This document shows, piece after piece, positions 25,401-34,146 of a stretch of DNA of 64,000 bases. The translations under genes and the position numbers were made by a program. Position 1 is the stretch's first letter. Each line of letters begins with the position of its first letter. The DNA is from Paraburkholderia unamae. Its GTDB lineage: Bacteria > Pseudomonadota > Gammaproteobacteria > Burkholderiales > Burkholderiaceae. The DNA is taken from assembly GCF_003268775.1 (NCBI RefSeq), contig NZ_QLSU01000004.1, positions 124,001-188,000 of the forward strand, given 5' to 3'. Below the pieces are notes generated by a model that did no database searches, was not told where the DNA came from, and was given only the letters and a program-made list of their open reading frames with translations.

Positions 25401-25578
25401 CTCCCCGCAGTGGGGAGCGCCGCCGCAGCCACAAGCCGCGGTGGTCCGTCAGGGCCGATTTTCCGTTGCACCCTGCGGCGGCTACCGGGCGTTGCGCGCG
25501 TTTATCACGTCGTCAGCAGCGTCCGGTCGGGCAAAAGGCATTTGAAAACCGCGCTTTGGCGCGGTTTTTTGTTGCCCG
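25401..25578 (+). promoter_or_regulatory. Structured leader with intrinsic terminator before lysE-type gene
   Basis: Reading toward the exporter gene: hairpin CTCCCC-GCAGT-GGGGAG (25401-25417), then a 10-bp long-range stem GCCGCCGCAG (25419-25428) with CTGCGGCGGC (25473-25482), then a perfect terminator AAAACCGCGC-TTTG-GCGCGGTTTT-TT (25545-25570) enclosed by an outer stem CGGGCAA (25528-25534) with TTGCCCG (25572-25578). The start codon follows 53 bases later. The order of aptamer-like fold and terminator is that of an attenuator or riboswitch. I do not recognise a known class. The terminator alone could also simply insulate the gene. Confidence 0.5.
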
Positions 25579-25631
25579 TTTGCGATTCTCCGAGCGCCGT
25601 TCGTCACCCGTTTTCGCCAGAACCATCCGAA

Positions 25632-26258
25632 ATGTCGATCCAGCTGTATCTGTCTTTTCTCGCCGCCGCGCTCGTTCTCGTCTATACCCCCGGTCCCGTC
25701 AACGTGCTCACGATGAGCCAGGCGCTCCACGCCGGCTGGCGCGGTGCGCTGCCTTGCGTCTGGGGCGGCACGCTTGCCGTCCTGCTTCAACTCGTGCTGA
25801 CTGCGTTGTGCCTCAATTCGCTGCTGCTCATTAGTGAGCATTCACTTACGGTTTTGCGATGGCTGGGCGCGGCCTATCTCGTCTGGCTCGGCTGCAAGCA
25901 ATGGCGCAGCCGCTCGCTCGCGGGCGCGGAAGCTCCGCCGGAGGCGGACGGCGCGACGGGCCGCGCCTTGTTCTGGCGCGGCTTTGCGACCTCGGGGCTC
26001 AATCCGAAGACCTTGCTGTTCTTTCCGTCGTTTTTTCCGCAGTTCATGAGCGCCGACGCGCCGTGGAGCGCCAACCGTCAGTACCTGCTGCTGGCGGCGA
26101 CGTTCGCCGTGCTGTTCGCGGGCGGCGTGGCGTCGATGGCGCTGTTCTCGCACCGGCTGCGCCACGTGTTGCAGCGGCCGCGGCGCATGCGCGCCGTGAA
26201 TCGGCTGATGGGCAGCCTGCTTGTGGGAATGGGCGCGATGATGGCCGGTTTGCGCTAG
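25632..26258 (+). CDS. LysE/RhtB-family amino-acid exporter
   Basis: A 208-residue inner-membrane exporter with about six helices. The N-terminal TPGPVNVLTMSQALHAGWRGAL is the family signature; GLNPKTLLFFPSFFPQF is the second conserved block. It should export a basic or hydroxylated amino acid such as lysine, homoserine or threonine. The divergent Lrp-family gene and the terminator in its leader indicate control at start and end of transcription initiation. The ATG at 25632 begins at the first helix. Its stop is 16 bases from the convergent lipoprotein gene's stop. Confidence 0.88.
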   Translation: MSIQLYLSFLAAALVLVYTPGPVNVLTMSQALHAGWRGALPCVWGGTLAVLLQLVLTALCLNSLLLISEHSLTVLRWLGAAYLVWLGCKQWRSRSLAGAEAPPEADGATGRALFWRGFATSGLNPKTLLFFPSFFPQFMSADAPWSANRQYLLLAATFAVLFAGGVASMALFSHRLRHVLQRPRRMRAVNRLMGSLLVGMGAMMAGLR

Positions 26259-26274
26259 GCGCCGGCCGTGCGGG

Positions 26275-27414
26275 TCAGGGCGTAGTGGCGGTCGTGCCGG
26301 TGGCCGGTGCGGCGCTCGCGCCCGCCGTGCCCGAGGGGCTGGCCGTTGCCGTGGTTTCGGCGTGATTTCCGGCGGAAGCCGAAGCGAGGGTTTGCGCGGC
26401 GGTAGTGGCGCTTGCCGGCGTCGCAACCGGTGCGGAGGCAGCCGCGGGCGCCGCCGCATTGTGAGTGCTCACACTCGTTGCAGACGCCGCTGGCTGGGCG
26501 CTTGCCGGCGTCACCGGCACGCCCATGATGGCGGCGGCGGCCGCCGTGGCGTGGTCGGCTGGCGCCGCGGCCGATGTGGCCGACGCGGGTGCGGGTGTCG
26601 CAGTGACCGGCGCGGCCGCAGTCACCGAAGCCGCCGGATGCGCCGTTACCACGGGCGTGGCGGGCAACGCGGCGTTGTGCAGCACGGCCGCACCCGTGGC
26701 AGCGGCCGCCGCAGCGGCGGCCGGCGCGGCCGAGCCGACCGTGATCGCGGCGGGCGCGGCGCTGGCCGTTGCCGTGACCGGCTCGGCGGGCGGCGGCAGC
26801 GGCGTGATCTTGATCGCGCCGCTGCCCGGCACGGGCTCGCTGCGCGCGGCGGTGCTCAGATAGCGCCCCACCAGATCGAAGAAGCGCGAGTAAAACGGCC
26901 CCGACTGGATCGTCTCGCTCGAAATCTTCACCATCTCGTCGCTGTTCGAGCGGATAGGCAGCGAAACCGACCCCAGAATCGAGAGCCCCACGCTCGCCGA
27001 GGTATCGCTCTTCTTGAGCGCATAGCCGTTCTGCACGGCGTTCACGTACACCATGCTGGTATTGCTCGCGTCCCCCGGCGTGCAAACCACGTGCACCTCC
27101 ACGACGATGTGCTGATCCATCGTCGGCTGGAAGTTCTTGGTGGCGTCGACGGTGTCGTTGCGCGACATCGTCGTCATATAGCCCTGGCTCAGCAGCGCGC
27201 GGCGCGACGCCTCGCAGGCGTCGGTGCTCGCGTAGTTGAAGCTGCGCGAGAACTGGCTCGGCGCGTTGCTCAGCAGCTGGTCGTCCTGAAAGCTGTTGGG
27301 CTTGGCCGAGGAGCAGGCGCCAAGCGCGGCGGTCAGCGCGAGCGCCACTGCGGCAAGGGCGGCTTTACCGGGCGGGACGGGCAATAGAGAGACGGTTCTG
27401 GAAAAACGGGACAT
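26275..27414 (-). CDS. DUF2242-family lipoprotein with Ala/Thr/Pro-rich tail
   Basis: A 379-residue predicted lipoprotein. The signal peptide ends in the lipobox LGAC (after about residue 33). Residues about 40-215 form the conserved DUF2242 part (QFSRSFNYAS, ACEASRRALLSQGYM, VEVHVVCTPGD). From about residue 220 to the end the sequence is low-complexity, made of Ala, Thr, Val, Pro and Ser, probably a flexible or wall-spanning tail. Because this tail is so repetitive, its length may vary between strains. The ATG at 27414 gives a proper signal peptide. Function unknown. Confidence 0.8.
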   Translation of the reverse strand: MSRFSRTVSLLPVPPGKAALAAVALALTAALGACSSAKPNSFQDDQLLSNAPSQFSRSFNYASTDACEASRRALLSQGYMTTMSRNDTVDATKNFQPTMDQHIVVEVHVVCTPGDASNTSMVYVNAVQNGYALKKSDTSASVGLSILGSVSLPIRSNSDEMVKISSETIQSGPFYSRFFDLVGRYLSTAARSEPVPGSGAIKITPLPPPAEPVTATASAAPAAITVGSAAPAAAAAAAATGAAVLHNAALPATPVVTAHPAASVTAAAPVTATPAPASATSAAAPADHATAAAAAIMGVPVTPASAQPAASATSVSTHNAAAPAAASAPVATPASATTAAQTLASASAGNHAETTATASPSGTAGASAAPATGTTATTP

Positions 27415-27564
27415 GTTCGGGGCAAACAGGGCGGCAATGCGGCATTGCATCGGACGGCAAGCATTGTAGTTCGGTTCCCTGGGGCACGACCGAATGCTCG
27501 TTTTTTTCGGAGATTTCGAAAGGCGCCCGAAGGCGGACCGACGGGCGCGCGCCGCGCCGCGACC

Positions 27565-27600
27565 AAAAAAAACGGGCTTCCGCCCAACGCGAAAGCCCGT
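27565..27600 (-). terminator. Intrinsic terminator on the minus strand
   Basis: On the minus strand the stem ACGGGCTT, a loop of about 20 bases, and AAGCCCGT are followed by a run of eight T. It lies about 160 bases behind the ABC binding-protein gene and before the DUF2242 gene, so it separates the two. The rest of the 343-base gap (27415-27757) holds no gene. Confidence 0.85.
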
Positions 27601-27757
27601 GTCAACCCGGCGCACGGGGCAGCGAGCGGAGAAGATGACTCGCTGGCGTGCGCCGCAGCCGGGTACCGCCGGCTGTTCCTGTGCGCGATGCGCTAAATCG
27701 ATGCGTCCACACGGCGCCGCGCCCGCAACGCGGCGGCGGGATGGACGCCAGGTCGGC

Positions 27758-28915
27758 TTACTTCGTGCCGACCGTCGTGAGCGGCTGCCACTTGCCGTTC
27801 ACGACCTTGTAGACCGTCACGCCGCCGTACTTGAGGTCGCCATACTGGTCATAGGCCAGCTCGTTCGTGGTCACGCCCTTCATGTTGGTCGCCTTGAGCG
27901 AGGCGAGATAGATGTGCGGATCGGTCGAGTTCGCCTTCTTCATCGCGGCGATCACGGCGCGCGTGCCGTCATACGCGTACGGCGAGTACAGCTCGACCGG
28001 CTTGTTGAAGCGCTTGGTGTAGCGCTCGACATAGCTCTTGCCGCCCGGCATCTGTTCGAGCGGGCTGCCGCCCGACGAAGCCAGCGCGCCATCGGCCGCC
28101 GGACCGGCGATCTTGATGAGCTCGTCCGAATGCATCATGTCGGGGCCGATCAGTGTGGCCTTGATCGCGAGCGTCTTCATCTGCTTGAGCATCGGCGCGG
28201 CCTGGGTGTCGGCGCCGCCGTAGAAGATCGCGTCGGCGTCGGCCGCCTTGATGTGTGTGAGGATCGAGCGGAAGTCCACGGCCTTGTCGTTCGTGAATTC
28301 CTGCGCGACCACCGTGCCGCCCGCCGCCTTCACGGCCTTGGCGAACTCCTCGGCCACACCCTGGCCGTAGGCCGTGCGGTCGTCGATCACGGCGAAACGC
28401 TTGAGCTTCAGGTCACGCACGACGTACTCGCCGAGCACGCTGCCTTGCTGCGCGTCGGAGGTGACGAGGCGGAACGTGGTGGGCAGGCCCTGGCGCGTGT
28501 AGGTGGGCGCCGTGGCCGTGGCAATTTCAGGAATGCCGGCCTTCGCGTAGATCGGCGCGGCCGGAATGCTGGTGCCCGAGTTGAAGTGGCCGATCACGGC
28601 CGCAACACCGTCGTCCACGAGCTTCTGCGCGACGGTCGTGCCGGTGCGCGGGTCGGCCTGGTCGTCGTAGGCGTCGATCACGAAGTGCACCGGCTTGCCG
28701 CCGATGGTCGGGTTCGTGGCGTTCTCGTCGTCGATCGCCATCTGCACGCCGCTGCGGAAGTCCGCGCCGTAGTGGGCCTGGCCGCCCGTGAGCGGGGCGG
28801 CGAAGCCGATCTTCACGTCGGTGGCCTGGGCGAGCGCGCCGGCGCTCCACAGGGCCGCGACGGCGGCAAGGACAGCGGGGGCGCGCAGGCGCAGGGGGTG
28901 TTTGCTCGGGTTCAT
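27758..28915 (-). CDS. Branched-chain amino-acid-type ABC substrate-binding protein
   Basis: A 385-residue periplasmic binding protein of the LivJ/LivK class. The signal peptide (residues 1-29) ends in SAGALAQ and the mature start is ATDVKIGFAAPLTG, the family hallmark. YGGADTQAAPMLKQMK and GHFNSGTSIPAAPIYA are conserved ligand-domain blocks. No permease or ATPase gene is next to it, so it must work with a Liv transporter encoded elsewhere. It is divergent from a GntR regulator and ends in its own terminator. Confidence 0.92.
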   Translation of the reverse strand: MNPSKHPLRLRAPAVLAAVAALWSAGALAQATDVKIGFAAPLTGGQAHYGADFRSGVQMAIDDENATNPTIGGKPVHFVIDAYDDQADPRTGTTVAQKLVDDGVAAVIGHFNSGTSIPAAPIYAKAGIPEIATATAPTYTRQGLPTTFRLVTSDAQQGSVLGEYVVRDLKLKRFAVIDDRTAYGQGVAEEFAKAVKAAGGTVVAQEFTNDKAVDFRSILTHIKAADADAIFYGGADTQAAPMLKQMKTLAIKATLIGPDMMHSDELIKIAGPAADGALASSGGSPLEQMPGGKSYVERYTKRFNKPVELYSPYAYDGTRAVIAAMKKANSTDPHIYLASLKATNMKGVTTNELAYDQYGDLKYGGVTVYKVVNGKWQPLTTVGTK

Positions 28916-29301
28916 CCTGGGTCTCTCCTCAACGTTCTACGTTTTTCATGGGCGCAGCCGGGCCCGCACCGCGTTGGGAACGCGCGGCGTGCCTTGTTGC
29001 GCAGGGGGTGAAGCAAAACAGTCCGGCCGCCGGGCGGCGGTTCGCCCCCCGATACCGTTGCGCACGCAACAGCCTCGGGACGGCCCGGTGGATACGTTAA
29101 AATTGCTTGGTTTTCAGTTGCTTACAGCAACCTATACAGTCTCCAGACGAGGACACGGCACAGTGGGAAGGGCTGGCGGATCCGTCCGACCAGTCTAAAT
29201 ATCCAGAACTTGGTGGATTGTATCCAATTCTGGCAGGCAAAAATATTGACGACAATACTTTTTCGTCGGTCGGCGTTCGTCCGCCCGGCGCCCGCAAATT
29301 C
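28916..29301. promoter_or_regulatory. Divergent region between Liv binding protein and GntR genes
   Basis: No gene is supported, though a frame in phase with the GntR gene stays open from 29107. Two operator-like repeats are present: GTTGC-TTACA-GCAAC (29117-29131) and TGGAT-TGT-ATCCA (29214-29226). Either could bind the FCD-type GntR protein encoded next. The region from 29100 to 29270 is AT-rich and must carry the promoters. Confidence 0.4.
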
Positions 29302-29973
29302 ATGACGACAGTGCAGGCCAAGGAAGACCAGCGATCGCTGCCTCAGACGATCCGCGACCAGTTGCGTGACGAGATCCTGCGCGGCGTGCTGCCGCCCGGC
29401 GCGCAACTGCGCCAGGAGAGCCTCGCGGAGCGCTTCGGCGCGAGCCGTATTCCCGTGCGCGAGGCGCTGCGCCAGCTTGAAGCCGAAGGGCTCGTGAGCT
29501 ACCAGCTCAATCGCGGCGCGGTGGTGATCGCCATGTCCACGCAGGAGATCTGCGAGCTGCTCGACATTCGCGCGGCGCTGGAGACTTATGCGGCGAAGCT
29601 CGCGGTGCCGAACATGGTGGCCGGCGACATCGACGTGATGAAGCGCATTCTCGCGGCGTACGACGCCGCTACCTCGCCCGCCGAATGGGCCGAGTGCAAC
29701 CGCCAGTTCCACCTCGCGCTGTGCGCGCCCGCGAACAACTCGCGGCTGCGCAAGATGATCGAGGAGTATTGCCTCAGTACGACGAACCGGTATCCGCATC
29801 TGCGCATGTCGCTCGATACGGAGAAGAACGAGGTGCAAAGCGACCACTACGCGATCGTCGATGCCTGCAAGCGGCGCGATGTGGAGGAAGTGGTGGCGCT
29901 GATCGAGCGGCATATTCTCGATACCAAGCGCGAAGTGATGGCCGCGGCGCGGCTGGCGGGCCTGGATAGCTGA
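29302..29973 (+). CDS. GntR-family regulator (FadR/FCD subfamily)
   Basis: A 223-residue regulator with a winged helix at about 12-75 (SLAERFGASRIPVREALRQL) and a helical FCD ligand domain at about 85-215. FCD regulators bind small organic acids through a metal site; the likely His ligands are in HLALC, HYAIVDAC and RHILD. It faces the Liv-type binding protein and is convergent with an amino-acid permease, so it may control uptake of an amino acid or keto acid. The ATG at 29302 is chosen over upstream in-frame codons because it matches the family length. Confidence 0.9.
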   Translation: MTTVQAKEDQRSLPQTIRDQLRDEILRGVLPPGAQLRQESLAERFGASRIPVREALRQLEAEGLVSYQLNRGAVVIAMSTQEICELLDIRAALETYAAKLAVPNMVAGDIDVMKRILAAYDAATSPAEWAECNRQFHLALCAPANNSRLRKMIEEYCLSTTNRYPHLRMSLDTEKNEVQSDHYAIVDACKRRDVEEVVALIERHILDTKREVMAAARLAGLDS

Positions 29974-30017
29974 GCGCCGGAGGGCGCGCGTTGCGCTCCG
30001 TGCGCCGGACCCAATGA

Positions 30018-30055
30018 AAAACGGCGGGCGCCCCGTAAGGGACGCCCGCCGTTTT
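30018..30055. terminator. Bidirectional intrinsic terminator
   Basis: A 13-bp perfect stem: AAAACGGCGGGCG (30018-30030) with CGCCCGCCGTTTT (30043-30055) and a 12-base loop. It lies between the convergent GntR and APC permease genes and has T-runs on both strands. Confidence 0.9.
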
Positions 30056-30085
30056 GCATGCAGCGGGACGGATGCGGCGTTTCGC

Positions 30086-31441
30086 TTACACGGCCATTTC
30101 CGGCGGGGCCTGGCGGAAGCAGCGCGTGATCCAGCCGAGGTAGGCGAGGCCGAGCACGAACCAGATCACGCCGAGCACGATGGCGGTCTTTTCCAGACTG
30201 CACAGCAGCCAGATATCGGTCACGGCGCCGATCAGCGGGAACACGAGGCCGCCGAGGAAACCGAAGCCACGCGTGCCGGCCGCGCCGCCGAAATACTGGC
30301 GAATCACGCACAGGTTCACCGAAGTGAACGCGAGGAACGCGCCGAAGTTGATGAACGAGGTGGAGGTGGCCACATCGAGCTTCAGGGCGATCAAACCGAT
30401 TACGCCGGCAATCGCGATGTTGAGCGCGGGCGTGCGAAAACGCGGGTGAATGTAGCCGAAGATCAACTTGGGCAGCACTTCGTCGCGGCCCATGGCGTAG
30501 AGCAGACGGCCCACGCTCGCCTGCGCCGAGATGCCCGAGGCGAACTGCGCGAGGATCAGGCCTGCGAGGAAGATCGTCACGAAGATGTCGCCGCCCACCT
30601 TGCGCGCGATTTCGAACGCGGCCGAGTCCGGGTCCTTGAACACGGCGCCCGGATGCGCGAGTTGCAGCGTGTACGCGGCGATCACGAAGATCGCGCCGCC
30701 CACCAGCGCGATCAGCACGATGGCGCGCGGAATGGTCTTCTCCGGCTCGATGGTTTCTTCGGTGAGCGTGGAAACGGCGTCGAAGCCGAGGTACGAGTAC
30801 GCGGCGATCGCAGCGCCCGCCATCGTGGCCGAAAGCGGCACGTGCGGCTGGAAGAACGGCTGCGCCGTGATGAGACCGCCGGGACCCGCCGCCGCGGAGG
30901 CGTAGTGCAAACACAGGACTACGAACATCGCGGCGATGCCGAGCTGCACGATCATCAGCACGATGTTGAAACGCGCGGCGAGTTCGATGCCGATGATGTT
31001 CAGGCCGCTCGTGAGCACGATGAACGCGACGATCCAGATCCACGTGGGCACGCTCGGGAACGCGGCGCCGAGATAAGCCGCGCCGATCAGCCAGATCACC
31101 ATCGGCAGGAAGAAGTAGTCGAGCAGCGTGGCCCAGCCGATCATGAAGCCCAGATGCGAATTGAAGCTTTTGCGCGTGTACGTGTAGGCCGAACCTGCCA
31201 CCGGGAAGAGGCGCGCGAGCTTGCCGTAGCTGAACGCCGTGAACACGATCGCGACGAGCGCGATGAGGTAGGCGAGGGCGGCGGTGTCCTGGCTCGCGCC
31301 GGCGAGCACGCCATAGGTGCCGTAGACGATCAGCGGCGCCATGTAGGCGAGGCCGAACAGGAGCACGGAGGGCAGGCCGAGCGTGCGCTTCAGGTGAGGG
31401 ACGTGAGCGCCGCGTTCATGCGACGGCGAGGCTGGCTTCAT
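30086..31441 (-). CDS. APC-family amino acid/polyamine permease (PuuP-like)
   Basis: A 451-residue inner-membrane permease with about 12 helices. The first helix LFGLAYMAPLIVYGTYGVLA and YSYLGFDAVSTLTEETIEP in helix 6 are typical of APC transporters near the PuuP putrescine importer. It is 148 bases downstream of a carbon-nitrogen hydrolase gene on the same strand, so the imported compound may be an amide or an amine that yields one. With agmatinase and PuuR-like genes 27 kb away a polyamine substrate is plausible, but amino acids are equally possible. Confidence 0.88.
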   Translation of the reverse strand: MKPASPSHERGAHVPHLKRTLGLPSVLLFGLAYMAPLIVYGTYGVLAGASQDTAALAYLIALVAIVFTAFSYGKLARLFPVAGSAYTYTRKSFNSHLGFMIGWATLLDYFFLPMVIWLIGAAYLGAAFPSVPTWIWIVAFIVLTSGLNIIGIELAARFNIVLMIVQLGIAAMFVVLCLHYASAAAGPGGLITAQPFFQPHVPLSATMAGAAIAAYSYLGFDAVSTLTEETIEPEKTIPRAIVLIALVGGAIFVIAAYTLQLAHPGAVFKDPDSAAFEIARKVGGDIFVTIFLAGLILAQFASGISAQASVGRLLYAMGRDEVLPKLIFGYIHPRFRTPALNIAIAGVIGLIALKLDVATSTSFINFGAFLAFTSVNLCVIRQYFGGAAGTRGFGFLGGLVFPLIGAVTDIWLLCSLEKTAIVLGVIWFVLGLAYLGWITRCFRQAPPEMAV

Positions 31442-31589
31442 GGTGCAGGTGTCTCCAGGGTGCTGCGGATAGGGCGTGCGCGGGCCGGCATGGCCACGCC
31501 GTGAGGCGAAGCCATGTCATCCCATGCGGATGCTTGTCGTGCGCGCCTTTTGGGCAAGACGCCGGCCTAAGACGGGCAAAAACGCGGAC

Positions 31590-32420
31590 TTAACGCGCGC
31601 GCGGGCGAATATTGAGCGAGCGGCGGCCTTGTGCGTCGTTCTCGTCCGCGAGATTCAGCGCAACGCGTGCGTCGTGCAGATAGCTGTAGTGCTCGCGGCT
31701 TTGCGCGAGCAGCGCGCGGTCCACCTTCGCATGCAGTACCGCGTCTTCGTTTTTCAATTCGCAGATCACGTCGCCGAACGGGCTCACGAGCGCCGTTTCG
31801 CCGGGGAACGTGAGGTTGTCGTCACCGTCGCCGGTGCGGTTCACGAGCGCCGCGAACATCTGGTTCTCCATCGCGCGCGCGACAATGGCGCGTCGATGCA
31901 CCGGGCCGAACGGGTCCATGTTGCCGTTCGTCACGACCAGCATTTCCGCGCCGAGCGAGGCCACCGCGCGCGCCGTTTCGGGAAACTCGATGTCGTAGCA
32001 AATCAGCAGACCCACGGTCGTGCCCTTGAATTCGCACACTTCGAAGCGATCGCCCGGCGTGAACACGCCCACGTCCGTCGCCCACAGATGCGTTTTGCGG
32101 TAGCGCAGTGCGATTTCGCCGCGCTCGTCGATCAGCACGGTCGTGTTGTAGAAGCGCTCGCCTTCGCGTTCGGCAAGACCGACCGCCACGCCGATGTTCG
32201 CGGCGCGCGCGGCGTCGCGCACGCGGCTGAGCGAGGGGCCGTCGAGCGTTTCGGCCACGTCGCGCACGTTTTCGCGCGTGGGAAAGCCGGTGAGCGTGGC
32301 TTCGGGAAAGACGATGAGATCGCTGCCTTCGCGGCGCGCGGCCACGGCGTCGAGAACGCGGGCCAGATTGGGAGCGACTGCGCCATCCACGAGCGGGATC
32401 TGCGCGAGTTCGAGTTGCAT
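31590..32420 (-). CDS. Carbon-nitrogen hydrolase (nitrilase superfamily)
   Basis: A 276-residue amidase-like enzyme. The catalytic triad is complete: E40 in FPEATLTG, K109 in RKTHLW and C141 in LICYDIEFPE. The superfamily splits amides, carbamoyl groups or nitriles. Its place ahead of an amine/amino-acid permease and opposite a LuxR regulator suggests it processes an imported amide, for example an N-carbamoyl-amine or omega-amide. The ATG at 32420 is chosen because the family starts a few residues before the first strand. Confidence 0.9.
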   Translation of the reverse strand: MQLELAQIPLVDGAVAPNLARVLDAVAARREGSDLIVFPEATLTGFPTRENVRDVAETLDGPSLSRVRDAARAANIGVAVGLAEREGERFYNTTVLIDERGEIALRYRKTHLWATDVGVFTPGDRFEVCEFKGTTVGLLICYDIEFPETARAVASLGAEMLVVTNGNMDPFGPVHRRAIVARAMENQMFAALVNRTGDGDDNLTFPGETALVSPFGDVICELKNEDAVLHAKVDRALLAQSREHYSYLHDARVALNLADENDAQGRRSLNIRPRAR

Positions 32421-32607
32421 GCTTGTCTCCAGTGTTGCCTGCGATGTCGCCAGCGAAGTTGCCAAAATCGTCGGGCCCGCGCGGCCTGGTTTGTGAGTCA
32501 GGCTTATGTAGTACGTAAAGCGCCGCGCGAGCGTCAGGAGCGGCTATTATCTCCACGTTATTTTTGTCCAGGAATTACCCACCAGGGGTACCCTGATCGG
32601 AGGACTC

Positions 32608-33462
32608 ATGGAAAGCGACTGGCAGGACCGCGCGTTCCATCACCATATCGCCACGCTGATCGACGCCCTCGACGGCCCCGATTTCTGGACCCGCATGACG
32701 CGTGTGATCGAGCGTTTCGTCGCGTTCGACAACTGGTGTGCGCTCCTCTTCACGCGCGAGCGCGCGCCGCTTGTCTGCGCGGAGTCGCCGATGCCCGACG
32801 GCACCGTGGATCTCTTGTTCCGCGCGTATCTGGAGGCGATGTACCAGCTCGATCCCTTCTACATCAACGCCTGCGAAAAGCCGCGCGCGGGGCTCGTCAC
32901 GCTCGCCGAAGTCGCGCCCGATAACTTCCGCATGACGGACTATTACCAGCGCTATTTCAAGAGCAACATCATCGGCGACGAGGTGCAGTTCAACCTGCCC
33001 GTCGACAACGAGCGCACGCTGATCTTCTCACTGGGCGCAAAGCACCATTACACGGAGCGCGATATTGCGCAGTTCGCGATGTTCGCGCCGTGGGTGGTCG
33101 CGCTCATGAAGCAGCGGCTCGCGTACGAGCATTTTGCGCAAGGGGCGGCGGAGGCCGCTGCGGTGGACCGGGTCGAGGTGCAAAGCGCGGCGTCGCACGG
33201 CCAGCTCAGCGAGGCGGGTTTCGCGAGCCGCATCGAGGCGGTCACGCAGCAAAGCGGGCGCGTGGCGCTCACCGCGCGCGAGATCGAAGTGGTGCGCCTG
33301 AGCCTGAGCGGCTTTTCCACGCGCGCGATTGCGGAGCGGCTCGACATTTCGTTCGAGACCGTGCGGGCTCACAAGAAGCACATCTATGCGAAGCTCGGCG
33401 TGAGCTCGCAGTCGGAACTGTTCGCGCTGTTCTACGAACCGCTTGGGCGCGCGGGCGCGTAA
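32608..33462 (+). CDS. LuxR-type helix-turn-helix regulator
   Basis: A 284-residue regulator. The C-terminal LuxR helix-turn-helix lies at about 215-280 (LTAREIEVVRLSLSGFSTRA, then ISFETVRAHKKHIYAKLGVS). The N-terminal 180 residues form an unassigned sensor domain without the residues of acyl-homoserine-lactone receptors (no W-x3-Y pattern), so it is probably not a quorum-sensing protein. A GGAGG ribosome site precedes the ATG. It faces the hydrolase-permease operon across 187 bases and likely regulates it. Confidence 0.88.
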   Translation: MESDWQDRAFHHHIATLIDALDGPDFWTRMTRVIERFVAFDNWCALLFTRERAPLVCAESPMPDGTVDLLFRAYLEAMYQLDPFYINACEKPRAGLVTLAEVAPDNFRMTDYYQRYFKSNIIGDEVQFNLPVDNERTLIFSLGAKHHYTERDIAQFAMFAPWVVALMKQRLAYEHFAQGAAEAAAVDRVEVQSAASHGQLSEAGFASRIEAVTQQSGRVALTAREIEVVRLSLSGFSTRAIAERLDISFETVRAHKKHIYAKLGVSSQSELFALFYEPLGRAGA

Positions 33463-33533
33463 GCGCCGCGCGTGCATCACGCGTTCGTCTCGATCATCGC
33501 GTTCGTCATGTGCGCGCTCAGGCGCGGCGCGCC

Positions 33534-33950
33534 TCAGAAGTCGACGAGCGCGAAGTCTTCCTTGCCCACGTCGCACAGCGGGCAGCGCCAGTCGTCGGGC
33601 ACGTCGGCCCAGCGGGTGCCGGGCGCGAGGCCGTCGTCGGGGGCGCCTGCCGCCTCGTCGTAGACCCAGCCGCAGATCACGCAGACCCATTGCTTGAAGC
33701 CGTCGTCGGCTGCGGCCGCGGCCGCAGCGCCGTTGGCCGAGGTTTCCTGCGCCGCGTTTTCGCGCGGCGTGTCGAGCGTGACGACGAGCGGCGCGGCAGT
33801 GCTCTCGCGCGCGGCGAGTTTCGCGTGCAGCGTTTCGAGCAGCGCGGTGGCTTCTTCAGCGGTGAGGTCGATCCAGTACGGATCGCCCGCGCCGTCGTTC
33901 AGACGTTCGGGCGAGAACTGGATTTCGAGGGCGACGCCTTTCTTGTACAT
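33534..33950 (-). CDS. Rubredoxin-domain protein with N-terminal extension
   Basis: A 138-residue protein. The last 50 residues are a rubredoxin: CVICG and CPLCD hold the iron through C90, C93, C123 and C126, and YDEAAGAPDDGLAPGTRW is the classic loop. The glycine that usually follows the fourth cysteine is Asp. Residues 1-85 are an extra domain (LEIQFSPERL, WIDLTAEEATALLETLHAKL) joined by an Ala-rich linker; I do not recognise it. The protein should carry one electron in the cytoplasm, but no partner oxygenase or reductase is adjacent. Confidence 0.85.
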   Translation of the reverse strand: MYKKGVALEIQFSPERLNDGAGDPYWIDLTAEEATALLETLHAKLAARESTAAPLVVTLDTPRENAAQETSANGAAAAAAADDGFKQWVCVICGWVYDEAAGAPDDGLAPGTRWADVPDDWRCPLCDVGKEDFALVDF

Positions 33951-34017
33951 AAGCGAAAACGATGTGCGTAACGGTCTAAACGCGCGGTTCGAACGCGCGG
34001 TCCCGGACGCGCTGCGT

Positions 34018-34146
34018 TCAGAGGAAGTAGCGGAACAGCAGCGAGGCCGCGATGCCGGCGGCGCCAATCAGCGCGAGCAACTGCAAGAGCGTGATGGACT
34101 TGCTGGACTTGGCGTTCGGTGCGGCGGGACGGGTGGTGGTGTTCAT
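34018..34146 (-). CDS. Very small single-helix membrane protein
   Basis: A 42-residue open frame that starts at an ATG at 34146. Residues about 18-40 form one hydrophobic helix (ITLLQLLALIGAAGIAASLL) after a polar, lysine-containing N-terminus. It lies 67 bases upstream of the rubredoxin gene on the same strand. The shape is that of a genuine small membrane protein, but no function is known and a chance frame cannot be excluded. Confidence 0.45.
   Translation of the reverse strand: MNTTTRPAAPNAKSSKSITLLQLLALIGAAGIAASLLFRYFL

Noticed and set aside
25401..25578. A lysine riboswitch before the LysE-type gene.
   Set aside because: The leader is too short and lacks the five-way junction of the lysine class, which is also not usual in Burkholderiaceae.
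30014..31504. A 496-codon plus-strand frame opposite the APC permease.
   Set aside because: It is charged, low-complexity sequence that starts inside the terminator; a shadow of the permease.
32608..33462. Quorum-sensing LuxR receptor.
   Set aside because: The conserved Trp/Tyr/Asp ligand residues of acyl-homoserine-lactone receptors are not found and no luxI-type gene is near.
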